Shown here: positions 1-8,966 of the stretch, one piece after another
Layout: every line of letters begins with the position of its first letter
How positions within the stretch are numbered: the stretch's first letter is position 1
Source of the DNA: Oligoflexia bacterium
GTDB taxonomy: Bacteria > Bdellovibrionota > Bacteriovoracia > Bacteriovoracales > Bacteriovoracaceae
Length of the DNA stretch: 64,000 nt
Reading direction: 5' to 3'
Assembly: GCA_024229115.1 (NCBI GenBank)
Contig: JAAEST010000033.1
Location: 217,246-281,245 of the forward strand
Position numbers and translations under genes: made by a program
The notes under the pieces: generated by a model
Seen by the model: only the letters and a program-made list of their open reading frames with translations
Told to the model about the DNA's origin: nothing
The model's database searches: none

Positions 1-128
1 TAATTAAATTTATTAGATTTGCCATTTATTTTTGGCATTAGCACTAAAAGTTTATCCAAATACTCCGATAAGTTTAGAGATTAGCGCATTTATTTTAAAT
101 GCTCAGCAAACTTAGAGTGGAGTATATT

Positions 129-2072
129 ATGCTGGCCAGTTTTTCAGAATTTAAATTTTTTCAATCTTTCCGTATTCCAGTGGAAAAAGCCGATAACCTT
201 AGGTTTCTGGTAGAAAAGGAAAATGAGCTTGGAAAAGATGTCTATATTGACGATGCACGGTTAGAAGATATTTCTGTTACCGGTCTTGGTTTTAGTACTA
301 AAGATCGATTAAGCGTCGGTACTTCATTAACAATCTCTCTTCAATTTAAAAAGCATCATTTAGATTTAAATGGAACTATTGTTCGTGCTTTTTGCAACAC
401 GATCGATGATGATGAAATTGTCTATGGGGTTGAGCTAGAGGATGAACCAAAGATTAGTAAGTTCTTAGAGCAATTTATTATGTCCTTTTCAACTGATCGT
501 TTGAAAGAATGTCTTATCGATTCTGCTCTTACTGAAAGATATACCAAAGCTTCAGACGGCTTTGAAATGTTCTCTCTTCTTTTATCACTCTTTAAAGATA
601 TTACTCACTTTGGAGATAAAGAAGGTTTTTTAGATAATATGTTAGAAGAGGTTGTTCGTATTATGAACGCTCAAAGATCTTCTGTATTTCTAATTAACCC
701 TGAAACAAATGAACTTGAAGCAGTTGGTGCACTTGGTTTAGAAAAAGACTGTTTGAAATTTGATTATCGTTTAGGGATTGCAGGTTCTGTTTTCACAACT
801 GGTGTGGCCCTTAATATTGATACTATTTCAGATAAGTCACGTTTCAATGAACACTTTGATAAGAAGTTTAACTTTGAAACTAAATCAATTATCTGTCACC
901 CAATTCATAATAGAGAAGATAAGATTATTGGTGTTATCGAAGTTATCAATAAGAGAAATCAAGATAGATTCAGTGTTGAAGATGAGAAAACAATGAAGGT
1001 TCTTGCACTTGTATTCTCTTCTGTATTCCATAACTACAATCCAATTTCTGAGTCATCACAGATCAGAAGATTTTCAACACCATTTGATCGTACATTTGCT
1101 CTTATTGGAAAGACTCCACACATGGGAAGTCTACGTAATTCAATTATTAAAATTAAAGATATTGATTCAAACTGTCTTGTTGAAGGTGAGCCTGGGGTTG
1201 GTAAGAAGCTCTATGCTAAGATTCTTCATCATGAAGGGCAAAGAGGGCTTAAGCCATTTGAAATGATCGATTGTAATATGAAAGACATGGATCATTTATC
1301 ACGTCAGCTTTGGAGTGAAAAAGAAAAGGAATGTAAGTTTGCTACTTGTAAGGGAGGAACTGTTTTCCTTAGAGAAGTAGGAAGCCTTCCTATTGCTTTT
1401 CAAGAAAGACTACTGACAATGTTAAAAGAACAACGTATTCCAGACTCGAATGTTTCTATTGACGCTAGACTTATTTGTTCGTCATCGAAAGACTTAGGGA
1501 AGCTTGTTGACGAGGGGCTCTTTGATAAAGATCTCTTTGAAGAAATCTCTAAGGCCTATATTCATATTGAACCACTGAGAAGAAGGATTGATGATCTTGA
1601 AATGCTCATTGATTTCTTCTTAAAAATTGAGTGTAAGAAGCAAGGTCTTCTTCTCAAGAGTATCTCACCAAAGATGATAGAAAAACTCAAGGCCTACGAT
1701 TGGCCAGGTAACGTTGGTGAATTAAAGAAAATGATCGAAAGAGCTGTTCTTTATAATCCGAAGGCCCATATTATTAGTGAATTTAATTTTGAAGATTCAG
1801 CTTCACCACTTGTCGATAAGAATATGAAGCAGAGAATCTTTGGAGATCTACCATTTGTTAGTGATTTCAAAATTCAGCTTAAAGATAGACTTGCTATCGT
1901 TGAGAGAGAAATGATTATTAACGAGATTAAACGTAATAATGGTAATAAGTCGAAGGCGGCTAAAGAAATGGGAATTTCAAGAGAGGCCCTTCGTAAGAAG
2001 CTTCTTCTTAGCCGTGAAATTCTGGATCAGTTAGAAGAAGCTCACCCGGAAGAAAAGAAAAAGGTTGCATAG
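129..2072 (+). CDS. PilZ-GAF-AAA+-Fis transcriptional regulator with degenerate sigma-54-activator ATPase
   Basis: The protein is built like a bacterial enhancer-binding protein. An N-terminal PilZ-like beta domain (about residues 15-120, with an EDISVTGLGF motif) could bind c-di-GMP. A GAF domain follows (about 150-310), then an AAA+ domain (about 325-550) and a Fis-type helix-turn-helix (about 600-640). The ATPase looks impaired. The Walker A is GEPGVGKK (353-360) instead of GESGTGKE. The GAFTGA loop that contacts sigma-54 is missing. The Walker B aspartate position is Arg (R415, in FLREVG). I infer a DNA-binding protein that does not activate sigma-54 in the classical way. The ATG at 129 is chosen over the one at 99 because GAGTGGAGT lies about 7 nt upstream of it. 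A long hairpin closes the gene. Confidence 0.85.
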   Translation: MLASFSEFKFFQSFRIPVEKADNLRFLVEKENELGKDVYIDDARLEDISVTGLGFSTKDRLSVGTSLTISLQFKKHHLDLNGTIVRAFCNTIDDDEIVYGVELEDEPKISKFLEQFIMSFSTDRLKECLIDSALTERYTKASDGFEMFSLLLSLFKDITHFGDKEGFLDNMLEEVVRIMNAQRSSVFLINPETNELEAVGALGLEKDCLKFDYRLGIAGSVFTTGVALNIDTISDKSRFNEHFDKKFNFETKSIICHPIHNREDKIIGVIEVINKRNQDRFSVEDEKTMKVLALVFSSVFHNYNPISESSQIRRFSTPFDRTFALIGKTPHMGSLRNSIIKIKDIDSNCLVEGEPGVGKKLYAKILHHEGQRGLKPFEMIDCNMKDMDHLSRQLWSEKEKECKFATCKGGTVFLREVGSLPIAFQERLLTMLKEQRIPDSNVSIDARLICSSSKDLGKLVDEGLFDKDLFEEISKAYIHIEPLRRRIDDLEMLIDFFLKIECKKQGLLLKSISPKMIEKLKAYDWPGNVGELKKMIERAVLYNPKAHIISEFNFEDSASPLVDKNMKQRIFGDLPFVSDFKIQLKDRLAIVEREMIINEIKRNNGNKSKAAKEMGISREALRKKLLLSREILDQLEEAHPEEKKKVA

Positions 2073-2103
2073 AAAAAGCGGACGAGCTTTTTCGCAACCT
2101 TTT
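2059..2103 (+). terminator. Long hairpin terminator of the PilZ-GAF regulator
   Basis: An outer 10-bp stem (AAAAGGTTGC at 2059-2068 with GCAACCTTTT at 2094-2103) encloses an 8-bp stem (GAAAAAGC at 2072-2079 with GCTTTTTC at 2086-2093) and a 6-nt loop. It spans the stop codon and separates two convergent genes. The T residues lie partly inside the stem, so efficiency is uncertain. It could serve both strands. Confidence 0.65.
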
Positions 2104-2116
2104 GGTCGCGTAGCTT

Positions 2117-2536
2117 TTAATCAGCTTGGTATTTGAGAATGACTCTTCTAGTTTTAGGAGAGTCTCTAAACTCACAAAGATAAATTCCTTGCCATGTTCC
2201 TAACATCATTTTCCCTTGATCAACTGGTATCTGAAGACTTGTTTGAAGAAGAATACTCTTCATATGAGAAGGTGAGTCATCAGGACCTTCAGCATCATGT
2301 TCTATAAAACCTAAATTTCTTGGGGCCAGATGTTTCAGGAAAGATTCCATATCTCTGGCAGCACTTGGATCAAAGGACTCATTGATGGTAAGAGCACAAG
2401 AGGTATGTTGAATAAAGAGTGTGAGAACGCCAGAAGTTGAAGATTTCCATGTCTCGCTCATGGCCTTTTCAATTTCCTTGGAGATGGCATAGAAGCGCTC
2501 ACCACTTGTGCTAATCGAAATACTTTTTGGTTCCAT
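2117..2536 (-). CDS. YjbQ / UPF0047 family protein
   Basis: The 139-residue protein has the full length and the signature segments of the YjbQ (UPF0047) family: FIQHTSCALTINE (about 42-54), the H-D-A-E-G-P-D-D segment near residue 80, and GTWQGIYLCEFRD near the C-terminus. The conserved His and Asp residues form a probable metal-binding pocket. Some members have thiamine-phosphate synthase activity, but the general physiological role is unsettled, so no gene symbol is given. Reading from the start, GGGTGAGAT precedes the ATG at 2536. It is convergent with the upstream regulator and divergent from cdaA. Confidence 0.85.
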   Translation of the reverse strand: MEPKSISISTSGERFYAISKEIEKAMSETWKSSTSGVLTLFIQHTSCALTINESFDPSAARDMESFLKHLAPRNLGFIEHDAEGPDDSPSHMKSILLQTSLQIPVDQGKMMLGTWQGIYLCEFRDSPKTRRVILKYQAD

Positions 2537-2628
2537 ATCTCACCCTAAGTTGTTATATTTGCTAAGTTTTTGACTACAATTATCCGATAAATGAGATAAG
2601 TTGTCATTGTTTTATAAAGGGGAGAAAG

Positions 2629-3444
2629 TTGGACTCGTTACAGGTCTTTCTTGGCAATATTAGTTTGAAAGATGTTTTCGATATCCTTATCGTTGCTCTC
2701 CTTATTTATCAAAGTTTGATTATTGTTCGAGGAACTCGCGCTGTTCAAATGCTTATTGGGGTAGGGATTCTCATTTTCCTTTTTTGGATAGGGCATACTT
2801 TCAAACTCTATTCGCTCAACTGGATACTTGATCACTTCTTCGATAGTTTCTTCATTATTGCGATTATTCTTTTCCAAGATCAACTTCGTCATGCTCTTGC
2901 CACAGTGGGGACGGGAAGAAGACTTTTTGGTTTATTAAATAGAGAAGAAATACAAATTGAAATCGATGAAGTTGTTGAGGCCATTGGCTCTATGTCTCGT
3001 GAAAGAATTGGTTGTCTTATTGTGATCGAAAGAAATCAAGGTCTGGCAAACTTCATGGATACAGGAACAAAACTTAATTCAGAAGTTCATTCAGATTTAA
3101 TCTATGCCATTTTTCAATCGACTTCTCCTCTTCATGATGGAGCCGTCATGATCTCTGGTGGAAAAATCACCGCCGCAGGTTGTTTTCTCCCACTTACTAA
3201 GAATGTTGAGATTGATCGACACTTAGGAACAAGGCATAGAGCGGCTCTTGGACTAACCGAAGACACTGATGCAATTGCAATTACAGTTTCAGAAGAAACA
3301 GGAAAAATTAATATTTCAGTTAATGGATCATTCTATCTCTGTGATAACTCAAAAGCATTAAGACAATATCTTAAACACTTGTGGGCCGGTGAAAAGCTAG
3401 ATGAAAAACTAGATCCGATTAAGAATCAAGGAGTCGCTCCTTGA
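2629..3444 (+). CDS. cdaA: Diadenylate cyclase CdaA (DAC domain)
   Basis: Makes cyclic di-AMP from two ATP at the inner membrane. Three N-terminal hydrophobic segments (about residues 10-90) precede a DAC domain. The catalytic motifs are intact: LHDGAV (DGA) near 180 and GTRHRAALG (RHR) near 200. At 271 residues it has the usual CdaA length. The start is TTG at 2629, 3-4 nt after GGGGAGA. It is the first gene of cdaA-cdaR-glmM, an order conserved in many bacteria, where CdaR and GlmM modulate the cyclase and link c-di-AMP to wall precursor synthesis. The stop overlaps the next start by 4 nt. Confidence 0.95.
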   Translation: MDSLQVFLGNISLKDVFDILIVALLIYQSLIIVRGTRAVQMLIGVGILIFLFWIGHTFKLYSLNWILDHFFDSFFIIAIILFQDQLRHALATVGTGRRLFGLLNREEIQIEIDEVVEAIGSMSRERIGCLIVIERNQGLANFMDTGTKLNSEVHSDLIYAIFQSTSPLHDGAVMISGGKITAAGCFLPLTKNVEIDRHLGTRHRAALGLTEDTDAIAITVSEETGKINISVNGSFYLCDNSKALRQYLKHLWAGEKLDEKLDPIKNQGVAP

Positions 3445-4355
3445 AAAATTTAGAGCTCAATAAACATTTACTTAAGATTATATCACTAGTCCTGTCAGTC
3501 ACTCTTTGGTTCTATGTTCTCAATTCAGAACCACTCGAGATGAATAGAAAAATGTCTTTAGTATTGCTACCACCTCCAGGTCTTGCTCTCAATGTCGAAG
3601 TACCAAAGGAAGTGAAAGTTAGAATCAAAGGAAATAGAACTTTTGTTCAAGATCTTATCAATTCGCAAGATAAGCTCTTTGTAGATCTCAAAGATTATCC
3701 TTATGACCAAGAAACATTTGCTGTGACTTTTTCACCTGATATGGTTCCGGTTCCTTTTGGGATTGAAGTTTTAGAAGTTGAGCCTCAACAAGTTGTTCTT
3801 AGTCTTGAAAAAGAAATAAAAAAATTCGTACCTGTTAAGGCCAAGATCGTAGGGGATCTTTCTAATGATCTTCGCTTAACAAAGAGAAAAATAAGTCCTA
3901 ATCAATTCTTAATTCGCGGACCAAGATCAATTATGAAGACTATTGGAAAGATTGATACCCTTCCGATTGATCTCACAGTTCTCGAAGGATCTGGAAAAAT
4001 TAAAACACCAATTGAGGCCCTTGATTCACGAATCACAATCGAAGATTTTAAAGAGCCTGAGTTTGACTATGTGATCCGTCCTAATAAGGCCAACTTCACT
4101 TTGAAAGAGGTAAAGATTCGTTTTCTTAGTGCTAGTGGTTATGTTGAAAGTGCTAACCAATTTGCTTCTTTAGATGTATTAGTACCTCAAGGAGAAGATT
4201 TTGATGGACTCAAAGCGTCGGATGTAAAAGTGATTGCTGAGATACCTGATACAGATAAGAATAAAGTCCGTGTTCGTCTTAGGGCAGAGCTTCCAAACGG
4301 GATCCATCTTTTGCAGATTCATCCCGAATACATTAATGTTTCTTTGAAAAAATAA
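3441..4355 (+). CDS. cdaR: YbbR-domain protein, CdaR-type regulator of CdaA
   Basis: One N-terminal membrane segment (about residues 10-27) is followed by YbbR-type beta repeats exposed outside the inner membrane, as in CdaR, the partner that tunes CdaA. At 304 residues it is shorter than four-repeat Firmicutes CdaR and probably has about three repeats. The start is TTG at 3441 inside the overlapping TTGA with the cdaA stop. AAGGAG lies about 7 nt upstream, so translation is probably coupled. Family assignment rests on fold-like pattern and position between cdaA and glmM; sequence conservation in this family is low. Confidence 0.85.
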   Translation: MKNLELNKHLLKIISLVLSVTLWFYVLNSEPLEMNRKMSLVLLPPPGLALNVEVPKEVKVRIKGNRTFVQDLINSQDKLFVDLKDYPYDQETFAVTFSPDMVPVPFGIEVLEVEPQQVVLSLEKEIKKFVPVKAKIVGDLSNDLRLTKRKISPNQFLIRGPRSIMKTIGKIDTLPIDLTVLEGSGKIKTPIEALDSRITIEDFKEPEFDYVIRPNKANFTLKEVKIRFLSASGYVESANQFASLDVLVPQGEDFDGLKASDVKVIAEIPDTDKNKVRVRLRAELPNGIHLLQIHPEYINVSLKK

Positions 4356-4368
4356 TTGAGAGAGTTTT

Positions 4369-5736
4369 ATGTCAAAAAGAAAACTATTTGGAACTGATGG
4401 AATTAGAGGAAAGGCCAACGTTTACCCGATGACAGGTGATATGGCCTTTCAATTAGGAAGAGCTGTGACTCATCATTTTCAATTAACAAATAATTGCGAA
4501 AGTAAGAAGCCTTTAATTATCGTAGGAAAAGATACTCGTCTAAGTTGTTATATGCTGGAGCAAGCTTTTGCGGCGGGTGTTTGTTCTCAGGGGGGAGAGG
4601 TTATTCTCACTGGACCACTTCCAACTCCTGGAGTGGCGTTTGTAACAAAGAGTATGAGAGCCGATGCGGGTGTGATGATATCTGCATCCCATAACCCTTT
4701 CTCAGATAATGGGATTAAAATTTTCGACCCTAAAGGTTTTAAGCTTCCTGATGAAGTTGAACTTAAATTAGAAAAAATGGTGCTTGAGCCAAGTTTAATT
4801 CCTCAAAAAATTGATGGTGAGTTAGGAAATGCAAAAAGACTTAAAGAAGTTTTTGGTCGTTACATTGTTCACTGCAAAAATGCCCTTGATGATGAATACG
4901 ATCTAGAAGGAATGAGAGTTGTTCTTGATGGGGCCAATGGTGCTGGTTATAAAGTTGCCCCAATGATGTTTTCGGAATTAGGGGCCGAAGTTCTTCCTCT
5001 AGGTGTTAAACCTAATGGACAGAATATCAATCTTGATTGTGGAAGTCTTCATCCTGAAAAGGCAAGTGCTCTCGTAAATAAATATCGTGCTGATATTGGT
5101 ATCTGTCTTGATGGAGATGCCGATCGCTGTGTGATTATTGATGAGAATGGAGCTGTTGTAGATGGTGATAAGCTTATTGCACTTTACGCTAAGCTTCTTC
5201 TTGATCAAGGAGTTCTTAAGAAAGGCGATACTGTAGTTGGTACGATAATGAGTAACTTAGGTCTAGAGAATCAATTAAAAGACTGGGGACTTAAATTTCA
5301 CCGTACTCAAGTAGGTGATCGTTACATTATTGAATATATGAAGGAGCACAAGGCCAAACTTGGTGGTGAACCTTCAGGACATATTATTTTCACTGACCAC
5401 GGAACGACAGGTGACGGAGCTGTTGCTGGGCTTAAAATGATTGAGGCCATGAAGTTCTATAAGAAGAAAGTCAGTGAGATGGTTGCCGATATTAAACTCT
5501 ATCCACAGGTTTTAAAGAGCTGTCTTGTTGCTCATAAACCTGAACTGTCTAGCTTGCCAAAAGTTCAAGATTCCCTTAAAAAAGCAGAGAAGGCCCTTGG
5601 AAATAAGGGACGCGTAATCCTTCGCTATAGTGGGACAGAGCCGAAAATTAGAGTGATGATCGAAGGTGAAGATCAAGCTTTAATTGATAAGCATTGTGGC
5701 GATCTCCTCGAAGCGATACAAGCTGAAATAGGATAA
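4369..5736 (+). CDS. glmM: Phosphoglucosamine mutase
   Basis: Converts glucosamine-6-phosphate to glucosamine-1-phosphate for UDP-GlcNAc, peptidoglycan and LPS synthesis. The four phosphohexomutase motifs are present: ISASHNPF with the phospho-serine near residue 107, metal-binding DGDADRC near 250, GGEPSGHI near 335, and the phosphate-binding loop RYSGTEPKIRV near 425. The N-terminal FGTDGIRG signature is typical of GlmM rather than ManB. The 455-residue length is normal. It starts 13 nt after cdaR, preceded by GAGAG. In other bacteria GlmM can bind and inhibit CdaA, which fits the operon order. Confidence 0.96.
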   Translation: MSKRKLFGTDGIRGKANVYPMTGDMAFQLGRAVTHHFQLTNNCESKKPLIIVGKDTRLSCYMLEQAFAAGVCSQGGEVILTGPLPTPGVAFVTKSMRADAGVMISASHNPFSDNGIKIFDPKGFKLPDEVELKLEKMVLEPSLIPQKIDGELGNAKRLKEVFGRYIVHCKNALDDEYDLEGMRVVLDGANGAGYKVAPMMFSELGAEVLPLGVKPNGQNINLDCGSLHPEKASALVNKYRADIGICLDGDADRCVIIDENGAVVDGDKLIALYAKLLLDQGVLKKGDTVVGTIMSNLGLENQLKDWGLKFHRTQVGDRYIIEYMKEHKAKLGGEPSGHIIFTDHGTTGDGAVAGLKMIEAMKFYKKKVSEMVADIKLYPQVLKSCLVAHKPELSSLPKVQDSLKKAEKALGNKGRVILRYSGTEPKIRVMIEGEDQALIDKHCGDLLEAIQAEIG

Positions 5737-5739
5737 TTC

Positions 5740-6507
5740 ATGACATCTGAAAATTCACAATTCTTTAAGTCTCCAAGGCTCGGAGTCAATATTGATCATG
5801 TGGCAACTTTAAGACAAGCAAGAGGGGAAAACTACCCAAGCTTAGCTGATGCCGCAAAATGTGTTCTACAAAATGGAGCTGATCAAATAACCATTCATCT
5901 TCGTGAAGATAGAAGACATATTCAAGATGCTGATGTACCAGCAGTGGCCATGGTGACTCGAGAGTTTAATCTCCCTCTTAATTTTGAAATGGGATGTGCA
6001 GACGAGATTATTGATATCGCCATTGAAACTAAGCCTGAGTGGGTTTGTTTAGTTCCTGAAAAAAGAGAAGAGAAAACAACAGAGGGGGGATTGGACTTAA
6101 TCAGTCAGGACAATTTTGATCGAGTAAAATTTGCGATTGAGAAAATTAGAAAGAATTCTCCTTCCACCAAGATAAGTCTCTTTGTTGAAGCCAATGAAGA
6201 AGTTCTTATTCGTTGTAAGGAACTTAAGGCCGAGGCAGTTGAGATTCATACTGGTGAATACGCTAAATTACATTTAGAAAATGAGGACTATTCTCAAGTT
6301 TTAGAAACTTTTAGAGAAGCAAAACGCTTTTGTATTGAGCATGGAATTAACTGCCACGCAGGTCATGGTTTAACTGATCAGTCTTTAGTTCCCCTCTTGA
6401 AAGAAAATCTTTTTGAAGAGTACAATATTGGTCATTGGATTATTTGTCAGGCGGTCTTTGATGGGCTTGCTTACGTTACCAAAAATTTAAAAGAAGGTAT
6501 GAAATGA
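5740..6507 (+). CDS. pdxJ: Pyridoxine 5'-phosphate synthase
   Basis: Condenses 3-amino-2-oxopropyl phosphate with deoxyxylulose-5-phosphate to give pyridoxine 5'-phosphate. PdxJ signatures include GVNIDHVATLRQARG (about 16-30), ITIHLREDRRHIQD (about 50), EIHTGEYA (about 170) and CHAGHGL (about 205). At 255 residues it is slightly longer than the 240-245 typical, with the extra length at the N-terminus. Three nucleotides separate it from glmM, and it overlaps the next gene by 4 nt, so it belongs to the same operon. No PLP salvage or other pdx genes are nearby. Confidence 0.95.
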   Translation: MTSENSQFFKSPRLGVNIDHVATLRQARGENYPSLADAAKCVLQNGADQITIHLREDRRHIQDADVPAVAMVTREFNLPLNFEMGCADEIIDIAIETKPEWVCLVPEKREEKTTEGGLDLISQDNFDRVKFAIEKIRKNSPSTKISLFVEANEEVLIRCKELKAEAVEIHTGEYAKLHLENEDYSQVLETFREAKRFCIEHGINCHAGHGLTDQSLVPLLKENLFEEYNIGHWIICQAVFDGLAYVTKNLKEGMK

Positions 6508-8102
6508 GAGTCGTAAACTCTGCAGAAATGAAGCAAATTGAAGATGAAACAATGAAGACGATTGGCTTTAGTGAATCATTAATCGTTGAGAATGTTGGAA
6601 TTCGATGTGCTGACTTTATTGAAAGTGAATTATTGAATCATCACAATTACGGAGAAATCGTCTTTTTAATTGGAAGAGGCAATAACGGTTCTGATGCTCT
6701 TGCTATGGCAAGGCATTTAACTAATAGAGGTTATGCTGTAAGATGCTTTCTCTTATTTTCTGCTGATGAATATAGTGAAGAACTTAAAAATCAACTCAAT
6801 CTTGCTAAAGGTTTTGGGGTAAGAACAAATCAAATTACAAAAGCTGACCAAATCGCGAGCTACTTTGAGCAAACTCAAAGCGAATACTTAGTAATTGATG
6901 GAGTTCTTGGTCTAGGTTTTAGACCTCCACTAAGTAACTACCTTTTCGATATTGTTAATTTAGTTAATAACTTCTCAACAATCACTGTCTCTATTGATGT
7001 TCCAACTGGAGTTGATGGTGATAGTGGAAGTGTAAATGGTAATGCTATTGAAGCTGATATGACTTTAACTGTCGGACTCCCAAAAACAGGACTCTATATT
7101 GGTGACGGTGCTCAACATGTTGGGGAGATTGTTGTTATTGATGGTTGTTTTCCTGCGAATCTTTTAGAAGGGGGAGACAAGGCGATTCTTACTCCTGAAA
7201 GTGTAAGTGGTTTCTATGCTCAACGTAATAAATTCGCTCATAAGAATACTTTTGGTCATGCTCTTATCGTTGGTGGTTCTCAAGGAATGACTGGTGCTCT
7301 AATGATGGCATCCGAAGCTTGTCTCAAAGTAGGAACAGGTCTTGTCACGGCCAGTACTTGGAAGGAAAGTTATAGTGAATTAAGTTCAAGAATGCGTCCT
7401 GAAGTTATGTGTGGTCTTGTACCAACACAAGATCAGCATGTAGAAGAAATTATCAAAGAACTTGAAAGATGGGATAGTATTGTTATTGGTCCAGGAATGG
7501 GACGTAATCAAAAAACAAGAAAGACGGTTTTAGATGTTCTTAATCATTATGCTGGTCCTGTTGTTGTAGACGCTGATGCTATTCATTGTTTAAATTTAAA
7601 AGAAGATGCCGAGCTTCTTAGAAATAGAAAATGGCCAACAATTCTTACTCCTCATATGGGAGAGTTTGCTCACTTTGTAGGTGTCGAAACAAAGCAAGTT
7701 CTTGAAAAACCTCTCGAGTTCCTTAAAGAAGTTGTGGATGCCACTAACTCTTTCTTTATTATGAAAGGTGCTTGTACTTACTTAGGTTTTCCTACAGGAG
7801 AAGTATTTTTCAACTATCATCCTAATGATGGAATGGCATCCGGAGGGAGTGGTGATGTTCTTGCCGGAATGATTGGTGGGCTTCTTGCACAAAATCCTGT
7901 GAATAGAGAGAGATCAAAGCTTTTTGATGACCCTTCAACTGTATATAATGCTCTTTGCTTAGGTATTCAGGCCCATACATTAGCAGGACGAATTGCGGCT
8001 AATGAATTAGGGGCCCGAGCTATGACTGCGGGAGATATTATTAATCATCTTTCAGATGCGTTTATTGAAATTGAGACAGCAAGAGATCAGGAAGAAGTCT
8101 AA
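6504..8102 (+). CDS. nnrED: Bifunctional NAD(P)H-hydrate epimerase / ADP-dependent dehydratase
   Basis: Repairs damaged NADHX and NADPHX. The N-terminal YjeF_N epimerase part (about 1-220) shows GRGNNGSDALAMARHL and IDVPTGVDGDSG. The C-terminal ribokinase-like dehydratase part (about 230-515) shows VIGPGMGRN, VVDADAIHCL, TPHMGEF and the anion-hole/catalytic segment GGSGDVLAGMIGG. The 532-residue fusion is the usual bacterial arrangement. The start overlaps pdxJ (ATGA), and the stop shares one base with the tsaE start (TAATG), a coupling also seen between nnr and tsaE genes elsewhere. Confidence 0.94.
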   Translation: MRVVNSAEMKQIEDETMKTIGFSESLIVENVGIRCADFIESELLNHHNYGEIVFLIGRGNNGSDALAMARHLTNRGYAVRCFLLFSADEYSEELKNQLNLAKGFGVRTNQITKADQIASYFEQTQSEYLVIDGVLGLGFRPPLSNYLFDIVNLVNNFSTITVSIDVPTGVDGDSGSVNGNAIEADMTLTVGLPKTGLYIGDGAQHVGEIVVIDGCFPANLLEGGDKAILTPESVSGFYAQRNKFAHKNTFGHALIVGGSQGMTGALMMASEACLKVGTGLVTASTWKESYSELSSRMRPEVMCGLVPTQDQHVEEIIKELERWDSIVIGPGMGRNQKTRKTVLDVLNHYAGPVVVDADAIHCLNLKEDAELLRNRKWPTILTPHMGEFAHFVGVETKQVLEKPLEFLKEVVDATNSFFIMKGACTYLGFPTGEVFFNYHPNDGMASGGSGDVLAGMIGGLLAQNPVNRERSKLFDDPSTVYNALCLGIQAHTLAGRIAANELGARAMTAGDIINHLSDAFIEIETARDQEEV

Positions 8103-8584
8103 TGAGTGAAAACTTTCCAGAAGAACAAATAAGAATTTGGAAAAAAGTCTATGAGAATGACCTAGAGTCCATTGTTCTTGAGATGAAAGAATCATTAAGC
8201 ATGCCTTGTGTGATCTTTCTCACTGGAGAAGTTGGAGCAGGGAAAACTACATTCGTTAGAAAGTTTGTTTCGATCATTGATAAGAAAGGAAAGAATGAAG
8301 TTGCGAGTCCAACTTATAGTTTAATAAATGAGATGGGTCGTATAGTTCATGCTGATCTTTATCGCTTAAAAGATCCTGAAGAATTACTTCATTTAGAGAT
8401 TCCCCTTTACCTAGAAGATAAGGATTTTTTCCTCATTGAATGGGCCAGAGGTCATATAAATTTACTGCGAGAATTTATCAGTGAAGACTATATTTACTAT
8501 GAATTAAGAATTACCCACAATGAGCCAAAGCCCGATCAGGAAGTCGTTTCAAGAAACTATGAATTAGTTTCGTTAGATATCTAA
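8102..8584 (+). CDS. tsaE: tRNA threonylcarbamoyladenosine biosynthesis ATPase TsaE
   Basis: ATPase that works with TsaB and TsaD to make t6A37 in ANN-decoding tRNAs. The P-loop is GEVGAGKTTF (about 42-51), followed by SPTYSLINE, HADLYRL and LIEWARG, all TsaE signatures. The 160-residue length is normal. It is the last gene of the run that starts at cdaA. A short hairpin lies about 50 nt downstream. Confidence 0.94.
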   Translation: MSENFPEEQIRIWKKVYENDLESIVLEMKESLSMPCVIFLTGEVGAGKTTFVRKFVSIIDKKGKNEVASPTYSLINEMGRIVHADLYRLKDPEELLHLEIPLYLEDKDFFLIEWARGHINLLREFISEDYIYYELRITHNEPKPDQEVVSRNYELVSLDI

Positions 8585-8632
8585 CAACCTTAAAATCAAC
8601 TCAAATTCACTCTCGTCAATAGCGAAAAATAT

Positions 8633-8664
8633 TCCGAGTGCTTTTCTCGGATATGGAGTTTTTT
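8633..8664 (+). terminator. Possible intrinsic terminator after tsaE
   Basis: A 6-bp perfect stem, TCCGAG (8633-8638) and CTCGGA (8646-8651), with a 7-nt loop is followed by T6 at 8659-8664. The 7-nt gap between stem and T-run makes it weaker than the fusA or hpf terminators in this window. Confidence 0.45.
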
Positions 8665-8674
8665 CATGGTGCTG

Positions 8675-8738
8675 AGTGACACCATATTTTATTTATTTGC
8701 GTTAAGTGACTAGTTTTGTTGGGTTTCAAAAAAGTGAC
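8675..8738 (+). promoter_or_regulatory. Three spaced AGTGAC repeats upstream of the rrf2 promoter
   Basis: AGTGAC occurs at 8675-8680, 8705-8710 and 8733-8738, that is 30 and 28 bp apart, close to three helical turns. Copies 1 and 3 extend to AGTGACAC followed by a T/A-rich stretch. An ATGGTG/CACCAT inverted repeat (8666-8671 and 8680-8685) overlaps the first. They lie 55-120 bp upstream of the -35 box, where an activator could bind. The role is inference. Confidence 0.4.
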
Positions 8739-8792
8739 ACTATTTTGTAATCTATTTTTAGAAAATTAATCATATTTTGTTTTTAAATCGAG

Positions 8793-8822
8793 TTGACTTG
8801 GGCCTTTCCAACAAGACATAAT
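8793..8822 (+). promoter_or_regulatory. Sigma-70-type promoter of rrf2-iscS
   Basis: TTGACT (8793-8798) and CATAAT (8817-8822) are separated by 18 bp. The predicted start near 8829 gives a leader of about 140 nt. A large inverted repeat follows immediately. This position indicates that the true rrf2 start is the downstream ATG at 8967. Confidence 0.65.
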
Positions 8823-8835
8823 ATGTGTGTATCAA

Positions 8836-8863
8836 ACTTAAGAAGTAATTTACTTCATTAAGT
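8836..8863 (+). promoter_or_regulatory. 28-bp inverted repeat, candidate Rrf2 operator
   Basis: Arms GAAGTAA (8842-8848) and TTACTTC (8850-8856) flank a single T. The outer arms ACTTAA (8836-8841) and TTAAGT (8858-8863) extend the dyad with one extra A. It sits just after the -10 box, over the predicted transcription start. Size and position fit an Rrf2-family autoregulatory site. Confidence 0.6.
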
Positions 8864-8966
8864 GAGATGGCTGCTGAAACTAGCGAGGATCGCAAAGTTG
8901 AAGCACGCACGGCACATTATTTTTAGTTCGGTATCAACGCTTGTTTGGATTTATGGAGGAAGACCA

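Noticed and set aside
1..98. TTGCCA/TGGCAA-like inverted repeat and TGGCAT as a promoter element
   Set aside because: Too short and mismatched; no -12 GC at the needed distance for sigma-54.
8862..8966. Upstream ATG as the start of the Rrf2 protein
   Set aside because: Adds 35 residues not found in the family; GGAGGA fixes the start at 8967.
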